From IMG/VR virus record IMGVR_UViG_3300009537_000058, positions 1 through 40,298 of that record: a stretch of 40,298 nucleotides of DNA; one strand, 5' to 3'. The stretch's first letter is position 1. Every line of letters begins with the position of its first letter. The notes below the pieces were generated by a model. That model had not been told where the DNA came from and ran no database searches. It saw only the letters and a list, made by a program, of their open reading frames with translations. Position numbers and translations under genes: made by a program. Of the stretch, positions 33,601-39,311 are shown one piece after another. This DNA is from a virus.

Positions 33601-36027
33601 AAAACCGATGAAGAGCGAACTAATTTTGAAGAATTTTTAGTGGCAAGAAGAGCCGTGGGAGATGTGAACTATCTTCATGAATTAGAGAATGAACTAGCGG
33701 AAGTAATCAATAAAATAATCGAAAGGGAACAAGACCTTGATGAAGTGGATAGAAAAGGTCCTACAGGGGCAGAAAAAGCACTTATCAAACAACTAGCAGA
33801 GCAGGTAGAGAGGCAGAGGAGCATAATAGCAAATGACAAATTTGACTTACAGACGGTGACAGATGTAGTTAACAAGTTTGAGGGGAAATTTACGAAAGCA
33901 ACAGAAATTTATGACAGAATCAATAACGCACTTGTAGATTTCGCTTATACTAAAAATCTATTATCAGCACAGCAAGCGCAGGATTATAAGTCAAATAAAA
34001 CCTATGCAAGATTTATGCGCATGGTAATGGATGATTTAATGACCGACCTCCCGCAAGGAACAAATAGTCAAGCTAAGGTAAGGGTATTTATGGGGCGTAA
34101 AGGAAGTGATTTGGCGGTAGTAAGCCCAATTTACGGACAAATTCTCGCGATAAATGAAGTAATAAGTAAAGGACTGCAGAACGATATATGGTTAAGAGTA
34201 GCAGATTTATCGTCAACCAATCCCGAGATAGCAAGACTGTTTGAGCATATGCCAACGGTAAGGGCAGTTGATGATACAGGCAAAGTAACATATCCGCAAA
34301 CAAACAAGCCAAATCATATTATGGTGTGGCGTGATGGCGTAAGAGAGTTTTATTTAGCTTCGCCAGAATTAATTGGCGTTGCCGAAAGTTTAACACCTCA
34401 GCAATTTGATACAGCAGCAACAATGCTAAGATATGCCTCCGGGGTATTCACACGATTCACTACAACTGCTTTCCCTATATTTCCTTTAATAAACGTACCA
34501 GTTGACACGGTAAGTGCATTGATGAACACTAAAACGGGATTTAGGCCGGGTTGGGATCAATTAAAAGCACTTAAACACATTGGTATATACATGGCAGATT
34601 ATATCAAACATGCGGAGACGGTTACAAAATGGTGGAATAAGATTGCCAAAACAAAAATTAAAGACCTGCAAGAGGAGGATATGAAGTTATTTGACAAATA
34701 TCTTGCACTCGGAGGGCATGGGCACACACAAGCAAGTTTTTATAACTTAATGCCAGAAGAAGCAATAGTTGTAGCAAAAGGTGGTACTAAAATTAAAAAG
34801 GCGATTGATATTTTAGAGATACCATTATCAATAATGGAATTACCCACAAATATCAGTGAGTGGATGACAAGGTTTGCAGAATTTAGTCGAGCAAAAAAAC
34901 TTGGATATAATGATGATACAGCGATGTATATGGCTTCGCAAGTTACAGTTGCATTCCAACAAACAGGGGCTATGGGAGGACCAGTAGGTAGAGCATGGGT
35001 TAAATCTATGCCATATTTCTCCGCTGCAATTCAAGTACTCGCCAAACTACTAAGATCAACTAAAGACCAACCGGAAAGAGTGGGATTGGTTGTAGCAGCA
35101 TTACTAAGCATTGGATTATCATTAATGATGTTACTGATGGAGTATGGAGATGATGACGACAAAGACTTATTGTCAAATCAAGAGCCAGCAGATCTTGCAA
35201 GGTGGCTTTATTTCCCCAATTTCCTTGTAGGAGGAAAAGGTTTTACCAGAATAAGAATACCTGAGCAGGTTGGATCGATAAATGCAATGGCAATGATGGC
35301 AATATTATCGTTTTATGATCCAAAGAGGAACATAAAATACAGCTTTAATGATTATGTGAAAGCGGGAACGGTATCTATACCACAGCAATTTAACGTAACA
35401 CAGCCTGCACAAATGTTTACTTCATGGTTGCCACAGTTAGTAAGACCTGGTGCAGAAACGCTATATGGAATTAAATCATATCCAGAGATGATGCCAATAG
35501 TGCCGATGGGATTGTCACATAAAGAATCACAATATCAGTACACAGAATACACCTCGAAGGTTGCAAAATCGGCAGGACAGATGATGGGTGTTTCGCCAAT
35601 GAAGTTAGACTACTTTATTAAAGCCCAATTTGGACGAACAATACCATATTTTATACCGGGGTTTAAGAACAGAGAAGTACACAACCCTCTTGAAATCGAC
35701 TATGAAGATTATAAACTGAGAGGAAGAGTATTCAATAACTTTCACGAGATGTACAGAAACGTAAGTGCGCAGAATTCGAGTTTAAAAGAGAAGAAAGCCG
35801 AAGGCATGAAGTTGGATGAGTATATAAAGATAAAAGCAAATTTCAAGGCGTTAGATGCGCTGAAAGATATTCTAACGGATGTAAGAAGGAAAGATTCTAT
35901 CCCATTGGATGCTGCTAAGTTGATATTTAAAGTGGTTAATGATGTAACGAACAGTCAAAACCCATACGAGTTGACTCCGGATATAGTAAATTTAAAAAGA
36001 CAAGTTGATATATTCTTAGGTAAATAA
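24661..36027 (+). CDS. Giant polyvalent protein: JAB/RadC-like, SF2 helicase, zincin-like, LPD38-like
   Basis: 3788 aa in one frame. Visible order: two 27-residue N-terminal repeats (8-34, 41-67); a small conserved domain (~115-215, 'LIPTIVPTLTDEERQFLLKG'); coiled coils (350-620); a hydrophobic region (~695-780); a Glu/Pro/Lys repeat linker (~1005-1040); a JAB/RadC-like domain with 'HNHPSGNLSASPQD' (H1806, H1808); a Strawberry-notch-like SF2 helicase with Walker A 'ADGTGVGKT' (2264-2272), DEAH (2340-2343) and motif VI 'QIFGRVSRR' (from 2626); 'SHEAAHW' (H2770-E2771-H2774) with E2822/E2823 downstream, like a zinc peptidase; then a long C-terminal region with a TM stretch (~3474-3496) and LPD38-like sequence. 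Such proteins are thought to be packaged, injected with the genome, and to act against host defences or on host DNA. A 10-A run (24865-24874) lies near the N-terminus. Confidence 0.85.
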   Translation: MPDKIEKILQDYIATANSGKYNSWDEVNSKFPELKGYDASVLQDYVTTANSGKYKTIEDVNAKFPELFKKKSSNGASVVSKPELQSPSKEPKTVQPEGTEEWNTIAPESRENLRPDGTKKGKGFLGELPMQDGSGKKATELSIGIEIDGKETLIPTIVPTLTDEERQFLLKGGNVLDKKNPMANAIVDKAVAHAKERISTGKTPFAEEENPFKSNEKVPVDSPFSPDYKPKPVAIPIDDAFQYTNKELANKLEGMNERMRKSKLTSNDKQYGTLTSMLDPEPLSPLFTPSGIDKEGLKDRYKANGIYDLKDKFSPKAIQGSEEDVFNYLENRPNLARQLKIKDKLSEQEQFSIIYKSQENKIQSLEQDMEILRKRSGEVIGTYEKTAKELNKAAENVGVVRRDFTNAQAKLLSEKGYHQASATIKQISLDIEKLKDYAKSTESEIQNIKSNADRINIYLQPYNRLIVQDRFTGDEAQYREYLSLHEQLKGLNQKYNSIVENPEYKKYAALADSYNVAVETANSILAKYPNINEKYNSYKQSFDKYNTILAQAEQLKANPDVQQYYKTGSELQGIAKKLSDSELALPSLKEIKFNNDLWQKRFTSMPVLSPALSGIVSFGNAVTDLGANLTSGFVNAVGGLTEATIEGRDKYTPRQYDKLALFFEDVFAAPFIRPEKSLVDQQGNFTPSFSGAANDVASQIPLFVFLAMTSGTGAVLGQEAKGIAGKLISKQALNLTVQGALASYSGYYKLAQEKGLEGTEAHTYAAQMSFFEGASELISPNRKILFKEFSPKLLDDYVQVLAKKQGVGAAIKEGLKTYSEDFLKENFEEWANMGAQMMVDFSHGLKAEPPTVGQILQTAISMAPLIGGSGYSGYKNARQEQQIAVYKMANDPENAKLQLDAAFERGDITQEDHDAIINDMAKLVVKLGGVPSELSDIKKIMISNNLMAIEDAQTTIAGENIDPSIKASYEAQIKEWQNNIKKIMVAPIGELEKEFATKYGYTEPEIPKVEPIEPKIEPVEAPKIEPKIEPVEPKVEPLAEEVIPIGTKLSDAIETPPEMSIKGEKGVIKVDEGGKVEFVTETTSHELGNIEEIKNKSLSELGVEEIKPLDIEVAEDYSITIDGNKYVNNFSDPMAAVNHDKSGNVISINLETEDGKKRTIRGDRAEQVAYNYTLLNFENNATEEQIRAATEEAGTIEPVEGKVEKVEPKTEEGVAPETPKPVEPKSEVKAGEPQVKPPATEGSGVGGGVEQSTAPEAKDKVVGSETPDALKNVEDEKERTVTPVSKGNKNTLEIEGYGSILTSGFINRLVEAGRLPNEALKTRHIQLTKEYATKLLNENSDLFTQEPPKPKPTLRQNTAKKYNKIPVESVRTEIMKYFASGYFLDAEETQRRTGLPAKDLIGFIKKGAYSYHDLAESIGGELGRDVNGKEFDDLVTDIISMGKGQIYNELNALIDRQNGVDDRISPEDELADEEKNVIQGDLDGELSLEEQESLDNVIAKYTENGITNWAQIEKDIDGFVPEIIELTTKAHDRLKQITEENLREGKKPKEGKANENDIAKPKVKEPTKAEKPTIATEAIDLENIAFEPKTPYQTGLELGGEGKSDARKEYEAKISEAKNNIREAQQRLDTEREKLVRRGASKEKIAEALAIFEKGVVEYTKIYQDLISAKKAKNVADFEKKQNTLFEPGKEYNSDAQQNPGKFDKTEGYAASSETFIGTEIINLGVNFMGNEMTGPAKIKSPADIAYIFRHLENEKSENAFAVFEKGGKYQVLYIGTGGTSATVVDAKKIVAAAKDYGAERVTFIHNHPSGNLSASPQDKILFRNVKELLEELDIALMDGIIIDIDKGLFATFDDQISWGAIDRPTSVEKERAIEIHHFGKNKYYQPESERTQVVSSHSVGVYLSKQKRGTTPKIQAIILNRANIVTKSLMYDETIDMEQLKKELIYEVAKYGESLILASNNKLTTEFIADLKRVLNKQNTNILDVVDIKQDESILQSMKSWADEGKLGEPEVPYGSEGIRLRSILNNIGLSERGWSSSDNSQLGERINKELKRVGLDYKYKAAWYNYTKSWHIVNKVTGNHVNPVSVKEPPVEYGKPIPPEALAKASEVLKKLFDKGTKNFDDVINYLSTHLGEEKLTTPTKYGPTFIDFLKTAYITAWAQSSDADELTSPQEVKNYERREKTTTGQRLGNGNGIGSRPAGTPATGGVSNDKRPSLRVIDQENLPKPGDHVNIGQYDIDENQRLAVNLAVEAFTSDKKGFMLADGTGVGKTRIELVAAEEWRKKSNKPVLIVTKNKQIIAGSFTADAKSLGINLDNFVMATYTGLDKIPKQEYGLVIFDEAHEIKNATSQKSIEAGNIKSDHIMFATATPMDRPTGSAYFISKMSNRPLEEVEAEMGFYTKVEVDKYGNEKKGVYPLKGFNWGKIFDNIIKIRKEAIKNGQMIRREYPFFGTITSDNVLLGESFNIGHQRIDDYWQERIDAARSPQAKKNLAGQRIGELSRHTESGKIDIAYKLLKKDLAEGRSVILIAEGVNDSEIKGLDGQVVKGLLSEVAKRLTAEGIDFAKIFGPGDKGGEVTRFQNGGVRVALATPQSGGTGVNLDDIVGDKPRTMLVTTANYAGDQVDQIFGRVSRRNTASPAKIQMLFSPESLSDERRRQIFETKAKVLRRIQAGEDPDLAMLYEQTEGGIGEDGQLAADAASNSRTIDEIVKATGEKADSFLFHDRVKKILEKLGVPVAEKLLSKRYLGLFKHREKKIRVQGLFDIFVASHEAAHWISREFGIGLRIRADKNGTKDLRKMLTDIYVEFYPRARRSHSLEKRVEEGIAVLLENYLYDPTGIHGKYGLLVDSFLKPTGEYYHPKFSELLGEMNKLIKDYSNLTPEQKIGTRIVSGDVVKDQEGLGIANKLITQIVSSAAPLTIIDEMAGAKYSDQSEVAYIRWLDRSKIVTNWVQGKTHAMSVDKRGNWFPIKASVEQYLRTFKTDEERTNFEEFLVARRAVGDVNYLHELENELAEVINKIIEREQDLDEVDRKGPTGAEKALIKQLAEQVERQRSIIANDKFDLQTVTDVVNKFEGKFTKATEIYDRINNALVDFAYTKNLLSAQQAQDYKSNKTYARFMRMVMDDLMTDLPQGTNSQAKVRVFMGRKGSDLAVVSPIYGQILAINEVISKGLQNDIWLRVADLSSTNPEIARLFEHMPTVRAVDDTGKVTYPQTNKPNHIMVWRDGVREFYLASPELIGVAESLTPQQFDTAATMLRYASGVFTRFTTTAFPIFPLINVPVDTVSALMNTKTGFRPGWDQLKALKHIGIYMADYIKHAETVTKWWNKIAKTKIKDLQEEDMKLFDKYLALGGHGHTQASFYNLMPEEAIVVAKGGTKIKKAIDILEIPLSIMELPTNISEWMTRFAEFSRAKKLGYNDDTAMYMASQVTVAFQQTGAMGGPVGRAWVKSMPYFSAAIQVLAKLLRSTKDQPERVGLVVAALLSIGLSLMMLLMEYGDDDDKDLLSNQEPADLARWLYFPNFLVGGKGFTRIRIPEQVGSINAMAMMAILSFYDPKRNIKYSFNDYVKAGTVSIPQQFNVTQPAQMFTSWLPQLVRPGAETLYGIKSYPEMMPIVPMGLSHKESQYQYTEYTSKVAKSAGQMMGVSPMKLDYFIKAQFGRTIPYFIPGFKNREVHNPLEIDYEDYKLRGRVFNNFHEMYRNVSAQNSSLKEKKAEGMKLDEYIKIKANFKALDALKDILTDVRRKDSIPLDAAKLIFKVVNDVTNSQNPYELTPDIVNLKRQVDIFLGK
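24682..24861 (+). repeat. Two tandem 27-residue repeats at the polyvalent N-terminus
   Basis: Residues 8-34 ('ILQDYIATANSGKYNSWDEV...') and 41-67 ('VLQDYVTTANSGKYKTIEDV...') share LQDY, TANSGKY, DEV/EDV and KFPEL, with a 6-residue spacer. The DNA copies have diverged at third positions, so the duplication is old. Likely a small binding or packaging module. Confidence 0.85.
27670..27780 (+). repeat. Glu-Pro-Lys repeat linker in the polyvalent gene
   Basis: Imperfect repeats encoding 'EPKIEPVE', 'APKIEPK' and 'EPVEPKVEPL' form an extended, charged linker between the hydrophobic N-terminal third and the later enzymatic domains. A second Pro/Glu-rich linker lies at about 28255-28440. Confidence 0.8.
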
Positions 36028-36067
36028 GGGATAGCGACAATAATTATTTTTATCAAAACAAGTAAAT

Positions 36068-36075
36068 TATATTTG
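36068..36075 (+). promoter_or_regulatory. Bacteroidota-type -7 box before the 93-aa gene
   Basis: TATATTTG at 36068-36075 matches the -7 consensus. Only a T-rich stretch (36046-36051) stands where the -33 TTTG should be, so this is weaker than the other promoters. ATG 36095 follows after 19 nt. Confidence 0.5.
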
Positions 36076-36094
36076 AACATTAAATAACAAAACA

Positions 36095-36376
36095 ATGGCA
36101 GTAGTAGCAGTATTAGGAATGAATGTTTATGCGATTAATGGCGGTGTTGAAAATCCAGCGGTAACAGTAGGCATCCCTGTAGAAAGAATTCAAACGGTAG
36201 GAGTTCCAAAAAGAGGAGCGACAGCAGGTACGCAAGTATGGGTAGGTAAACACAAGCCATCGAACTATGATAGTCTTTACTCAGAAGTAGCGGTAAGTAG
36301 CGACATGAGTTCAGATGCAACGTATTACTATTCGGTAAACACAGTTGCAGAGATATTAACTGCGATAAACGGTTAA
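36095..36376 (+). CDS. Small conserved phage protein in its own transcription unit
   Basis: 93 aa, no membrane segment. It is beta-rich, with alternating hydrophobics and Gly/Val-rich turns: 'VENPAVTVGIPVERIQTVGV', 'PKRGATAGTQVWVG', 'DATYYYSVNTVAEILTAI'. It sits alone between a promoter-like box and a strong terminator, an arrangement used for abundant small virion proteins, so a head decoration or cement role is an attractive guess. I recall similar ~90-residue proteins in Bacteroidota phages but no function. The start 'MAVVAVLGMNVYAING' is mildly hydrophobic but too short and strand-like for a signal peptide. Confidence 0.65.
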   Translation: MAVVAVLGMNVYAINGGVENPAVTVGIPVERIQTVGVPKRGATAGTQVWVGKHKPSNYDSLYSEVAVSSDMSSDATYYYSVNTVAEILTAING

Positions 36377-36396
36377 TAAATCGCTTAACGAATTTT

Positions 36397-36430
36397 AAAA
36401 GCCTCAATGATAGGGGCTTTTATTATTTTT
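36397..36430 (+). terminator. Rho-independent terminator after the 93-aa gene
   Basis: AAAAGCCTC (36397-36405) pairs with GGGGCTTTT (36413-36421) through 9 bp including one T-G wobble, with a 7-nt loop, and is followed by ATTATTTTTT. A-tract plus U-tract symmetry means it could also act on the other strand. It separates the virion genes from the glycosyltransferase cassette. Confidence 0.85.
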
Positions 36431-36442
36431 TGACGTGACCAC

Positions 36443-36474
36443 TTGTATATATGAAAACGGTTGATATATATTTG
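36443..36474 (+). promoter_or_regulatory. Promoter candidate for the glycosyltransferase cassette
   Basis: CTTG (36442-36445) and TATATTTG (36467-36474) resemble the -33 and -7 boxes, although the 21-nt spacer is longer than the 17-18 nt seen elsewhere in the window. It follows the terminator directly, so the cassette has its own start of transcription. Confidence 0.5.
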
Positions 36475-36485
36475 ATGAAAGATTT

Positions 36486-36502
36486 GTCACAAAAAATGTG
36501 AC
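36486..36502 (+). promoter_or_regulatory. Leader hairpin upstream of the glycosyltransferase gene
   Basis: GTCACA (36486-36491), loop AAAAA, TGTGAC (36497-36502) is a perfect 6-bp inverted repeat lying between the predicted transcription start and ATG 36518. As RNA it is a stable small hairpin in the 5' leader; as DNA it is a palindromic site of operator type (GTCACA-N5-TGTGAC). The sequence does not tell which. Confidence 0.5.
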
Positions 36503-36517
36503 TCACCAAGCGAAGCT

Positions 36518-37342
36518 ATGAATGATCTATTAGATATTAACGATAAAAAGTGGTTAGGAGAATTCGGTACCATACTAACTAATACTGGAATTAAGGTGAG
36601 GCATAATGCAGGGATGTGCAGTTGTTTTACAGTTAGATTGATTTCAATCATTAAGTATTGGAATAAGTTTAACAAGCTGCCAATGGTTGATAGTTCTGAA
36701 CAGCTTTATTACTACAAGGACGAATCGGGTGCTGATTTAATGCCACGATATTTTGGAGAGTATAATGAAAGGGGAGATTTGCCGCAAAGGATAGAAATTA
36801 ACGAGGATTACATGGATATTCAATGGCTACCGTACAGGGCATTCAACTTTGATTCATTGAACTATCTCATTAAAAAATACTTCATGCCCACCAAAGAAGT
36901 AAAGGACTTGGTGGAAATGTTTATTGATAAATATGATTTGAGAGAAAATATTTGCACAGTATTTTACAGAGGAAACGATAAGTATCTTGAAACTAAAATT
37001 GCATCACATCAGGAATTTATCGACAAGGCTAAGGAAATAAAAGGAGTAAGATATTTAGTGCAAACAGATGAATTAGAGTTTTTACAAGCATTTAGAGAAG
37101 AGTTCCCGAATGCTCTTTTCATCGTAGAGACGACCGCATTAAGTAAATTTAATGGTTCAGTTCAATTTGTTTTGCCTAAGAATGAAAGGCCGGCACACGG
37201 CATAAACTTTTTAGCGGCACTGATTGTTCATTCGCGATCACAACATCTGATTACTCATTCAGGTAATTGCGGGTTATGGAGCGTACTTTACAGAGGGCAC
37301 GGTAGAAATATTCACCAATATTGCAATGGACAATGGATTTAA
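36518..37342 (+). CDS. Glycosyltransferase, fucosyltransferase-like (GT-B, O-FucT/NodZ-like)
   Basis: 274 aa. The second half resembles the nucleotide-sugar domain of alpha-1,6-fucosyltransferase / protein O-fucosyltransferase-type enzymes: 'ICTVFYRGNDKYLETK' (R151, D154, like the H-x-R-x-x-D-K motif), then 'GVRYLVQTDELEFLQAF', 'PNALFIVETTALSK' and 'HLITHSGNCGLWSVLYRG'. The N-terminal part has several Cys and Trp residues and could form the acceptor-binding domain. It would transfer a deoxysugar or other sugar from an NDP donor to a glycan in the cytoplasm. It is the first gene of a cassette with two more glycosyltransferase-like genes and has its own promoter-like site. The exact sugar cannot be read from the sequence. 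Confidence 0.6.
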   Translation: MNDLLDINDKKWLGEFGTILTNTGIKVRHNAGMCSCFTVRLISIIKYWNKFNKLPMVDSSEQLYYYKDESGADLMPRYFGEYNERGDLPQRIEINEDYMDIQWLPYRAFNFDSLNYLIKKYFMPTKEVKDLVEMFIDKYDLRENICTVFYRGNDKYLETKIASHQEFIDKAKEIKGVRYLVQTDELEFLQAFREEFPNALFIVETTALSKFNGSVQFVLPKNERPAHGINFLAALIVHSRSQHLITHSGNCGLWSVLYRGHGRNIHQYCNGQWI

Positions 37343-37974
37343 AGAACGTAACATTAGTATTATTTGTCCCTGACGACAATCAAGAGAGAGTAAATAGGGC
37401 TTCATTGATAGTTGAAAAGCTAATTGAAAATATAAATTTTGGAGGAGTAAGGATAGTTTCACACTTAAAGCCAGACAGGTGTCGAACATATTGGGACAAG
37501 ATTCCATTTCAAACCTATTACGAGTCTCAAATATATCAAGCTACAGAACTGCACAATCATTTTGATACGGAGTTTATGATGCACTGTGAAACGGATGGTT
37601 ATCCGGTAAACTTTCATTTGTGGAAACCAAAGTTTTTAAAGTACGATTATATTGGAGCACCATGGCCGGTACATTTTCGGCATTCTGACATCAATAGAGT
37701 TGGCAATGGGGGCTGCAGTATTCAGAGTAAGAGATTGCGGTTGTTTTTAAATAAGTACAAAGATTACTACAAGCCAGACATAAATTCTGATAATTTCATT
37801 TGCCACTGTATGTATTCATTTGCGATTAAAGAGGGATTGACATTCGCTCCGGTAAAGACAGCACTGGAGTTTAGTTTTGAACAGAACATAGAGGAATACC
37901 CAAACTGGCAGCCAAGTCAGAGTTTTGCATTTCACGGTAAATTCGGATATTTTAAAGAATACTTAACGATATGA
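37333..37974 (+). CDS. DUF5672-like putative glycosyltransferase
   Basis: 213 aa from ATG 37333, which lies inside the end of the previous gene; a TTG 12 nt earlier is in frame but unlikely. Core motifs match the DUF5672 pattern: 'YDYIGAPWPVHF', 'NRVGNGGCSIQSKRLRLFL', a later Asp-rich position 'INSDNFICHCMYSFA', and the C-terminal 'EEYPNWQPSQSFAFHGKFGY'. 'MMHCETDGYPV' could supply the metal-binding Asp of a GT-A fold. Proteins of this family sit in polysaccharide loci and are regarded as glycosyltransferases. Together with its neighbours it probably acts on a cell-surface or virion glycan. Donor and acceptor are unknown. Confidence 0.7.
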   Translation: MDLKNVTLVLFVPDDNQERVNRASLIVEKLIENINFGGVRIVSHLKPDRCRTYWDKIPFQTYYESQIYQATELHNHFDTEFMMHCETDGYPVNFHLWKPKFLKYDYIGAPWPVHFRHSDINRVGNGGCSIQSKRLRLFLNKYKDYYKPDINSDNFICHCMYSFAIKEGLTFAPVKTALEFSFEQNIEEYPNWQPSQSFAFHGKFGYFKEYLTI

Positions 37975-38360
37975 AAAAACTATTATTTACAGCCCTATTG
38001 CTGATTAGTACATTAGGGCACACTCAAAATCTACTGGGATGGTCCAGGATAGAAATTAGGCAAGAATTGACAAAATAAGGCCATGCGATTACCGAAAATC
38101 AACTTGATGATCATAGCGGCTATTATCTTTTTGCAGAATCACTTTACACAATAAAATGTTACTACTTTGATAATGGCAATGTGTGTAATTTGTACATCCT
38201 TATAACGAAAAATATGACCTATACGGAAGTTGAACGGATACTCATAAGTAATGAATACTATGAAAGAAATGGGATATATTTTAAAGGAGGGAATAGGGCA
38301 AAGATAAGATACAATGAAGATTTGAAAAGTTGGCTAATAGAATTCACAAGAATAGATTAA
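37971..38360 (+). pseudogene. Secreted-protein gene interrupted by an in-frame TAA
   Basis: ATG 37971 overlaps the previous stop (ATGA) and opens a clear signal peptide 'MKKLLFTALLLISTLGHTQN'. The frame stops at TAA 38076-38078 after 35 codons but continues in the same frame, uninterrupted, for another 93 codons to TAA 38358-38360 ('GYYLFAESLYTIKCYYFDNG', 'MTYTEVERILISNEYYERNG', 'LKSWLIEF'). The next gene starts 1 nt later, exactly where an intact gene would end. The simplest reading is a single C-to-T change of a CAA codon. The full product would be a ~129-aa exported small protein resembling host-like periplasmic proteins. Sequencing error or recoding are alternatives. Confidence 0.75.
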
Positions 38361-38361
38361 T

Positions 38362-39150
38362 ATGGAAATAGCAGTACGACATAGTGCAAACGCAGGAGAC
38401 ATAATTTACAGTCTTTGGGCGGCAGAAAAACTTGCAGAAATAACGAATGAGCAAGTAACATTCTATCAAAGGTTAGATGTCCCCGCATTTTATTATGAGG
38501 GAGCAATTCATCCAACAAGGTCACGAAAAGGCATCCAGGTTACAATGAATGAAAGTATGTTTGAAATGATGTATCCACTTGTAAAGAGTTGTGATTTCAT
38601 CAAAGATTTCAAGATATGGGGAGGTGAGAGGGCTATGAACTTTGATAGGATCCGAGAGATAAAGATGAACCAAGCATTTACCGATATAAGAATGTGGTAT
38701 GGTATGGTATTCCCGGAATTAACTTGCGATATAAGTTCAAGGGTATTGAGTGTTGGAGTAAAAGTTCCCCTTGATGTAAGCGATGCTATAATTGTAAATA
38801 AGACAGCACGATATGGCAATCCTAATATAAGTTATGACTTTTTAAATAAAGTAAAAAGGGAGATATATTTTGCAGGAGCATTAGAGGAGTATTCCGATTT
38901 CCAAACAAAAATTGTTAAAGCAAAATATTTACCGGTTAAAAACTTCTACGAGCTTGCCATTTACATTCAAAACTGCAAGATGTTCATTGGTAGCCAGTCG
39001 ATGTGTTTTGCGATAGCAGAGGGCTTAAAAAAGCAAAATAGGCTATTGGAGATTTGTCCAAATGTACCAAATGTTGTTCCGGTGGGTCCAAAGGCATATT
39101 CAATTTATTTACAACAGTCATTTGAGGATACCGTAAATTCAATACGATGA
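38362..39150 (+). CDS. GT9-like (heptosyltransferase-type) glycosyltransferase
   Basis: 262 aa. The N-terminus 'HSANAGDIIYSLWAAEKLAE' is the GDxxx...A loop of GT-B family 9 enzymes (ADP-heptose:LPS heptosyltransferase-like). The C-terminal domain has 'IYFAGALEEYSDFQTKIVKA', then 'FYELAIYIQNCKMFIGSQSM' followed by 'CFAIAEGLKKQNRLLEICP', matching the 'l..li..a..fIG.dSg..HiA.al' nucleotide-sugar site. The usual acidic residue after G-x is replaced by Gln (GSQS), a feature of divergent phage and Bacteroidota members. It starts 1 nt after the pseudogene. It probably adds a sugar to LPS-like or virion glycans; the substrate is not predictable. Confidence 0.7.
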   Translation: MEIAVRHSANAGDIIYSLWAAEKLAEITNEQVTFYQRLDVPAFYYEGAIHPTRSRKGIQVTMNESMFEMMYPLVKSCDFIKDFKIWGGERAMNFDRIREIKMNQAFTDIRMWYGMVFPELTCDISSRVLSVGVKVPLDVSDAIIVNKTARYGNPNISYDFLNKVKREIYFAGALEEYSDFQTKIVKAKYLPVKNFYELAIYIQNCKMFIGSQSMCFAIAEGLKKQNRLLEICPNVPNVVPVGPKAYSIYLQQSFEDTVNSIR

Positions 39151-39311
39151 TATTCTTCATGTATTACGGAATTTTGGCATTTGTATATTTATTGTTGTTG
39201 GCTGCGATTAAACTTTATAAGGTGTCACGTCAGTTTATATCTGAGCGCAAGATGTGTTTAAACAGCATAAAATCTATAAAATATATGAAAGGGGAATACA
39301 ATGTGGCATAA
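39147..39311 (+). CDS. Small single-pass membrane protein (54 aa)
   Basis: ATG 39147 overlaps the GT9-like gene stop (ATGA) and the frame runs to TAA 39309-39311. Residues 2-22 ('IFFMYYGILAFVYLLLLAAI') are a transmembrane helix, followed by a basic tail ('KLYKVSRQFISERK', 'SIKSIKYMKGEY'), so the C-terminus is probably cytoplasmic. It overlaps the following HTH gene by 11 nt. Tight coupling on both sides makes it a credible gene despite its size. Function unknown; it might tether the glycosyltransferases to the membrane, which is a guess from position. Confidence 0.6.
   Translation: MIFFMYYGILAFVYLLLLAAIKLYKVSRQFISERKMCLNSIKSIKYMKGEYNVA

Noticed and set aside
38083-38154. 23-codon frame beginning 'MRLPKINLMIIAAIIFL', a possible tiny membrane peptide
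   Set aside because: It overlaps the better supported frame of the interrupted secreted gene and has no conserved context.
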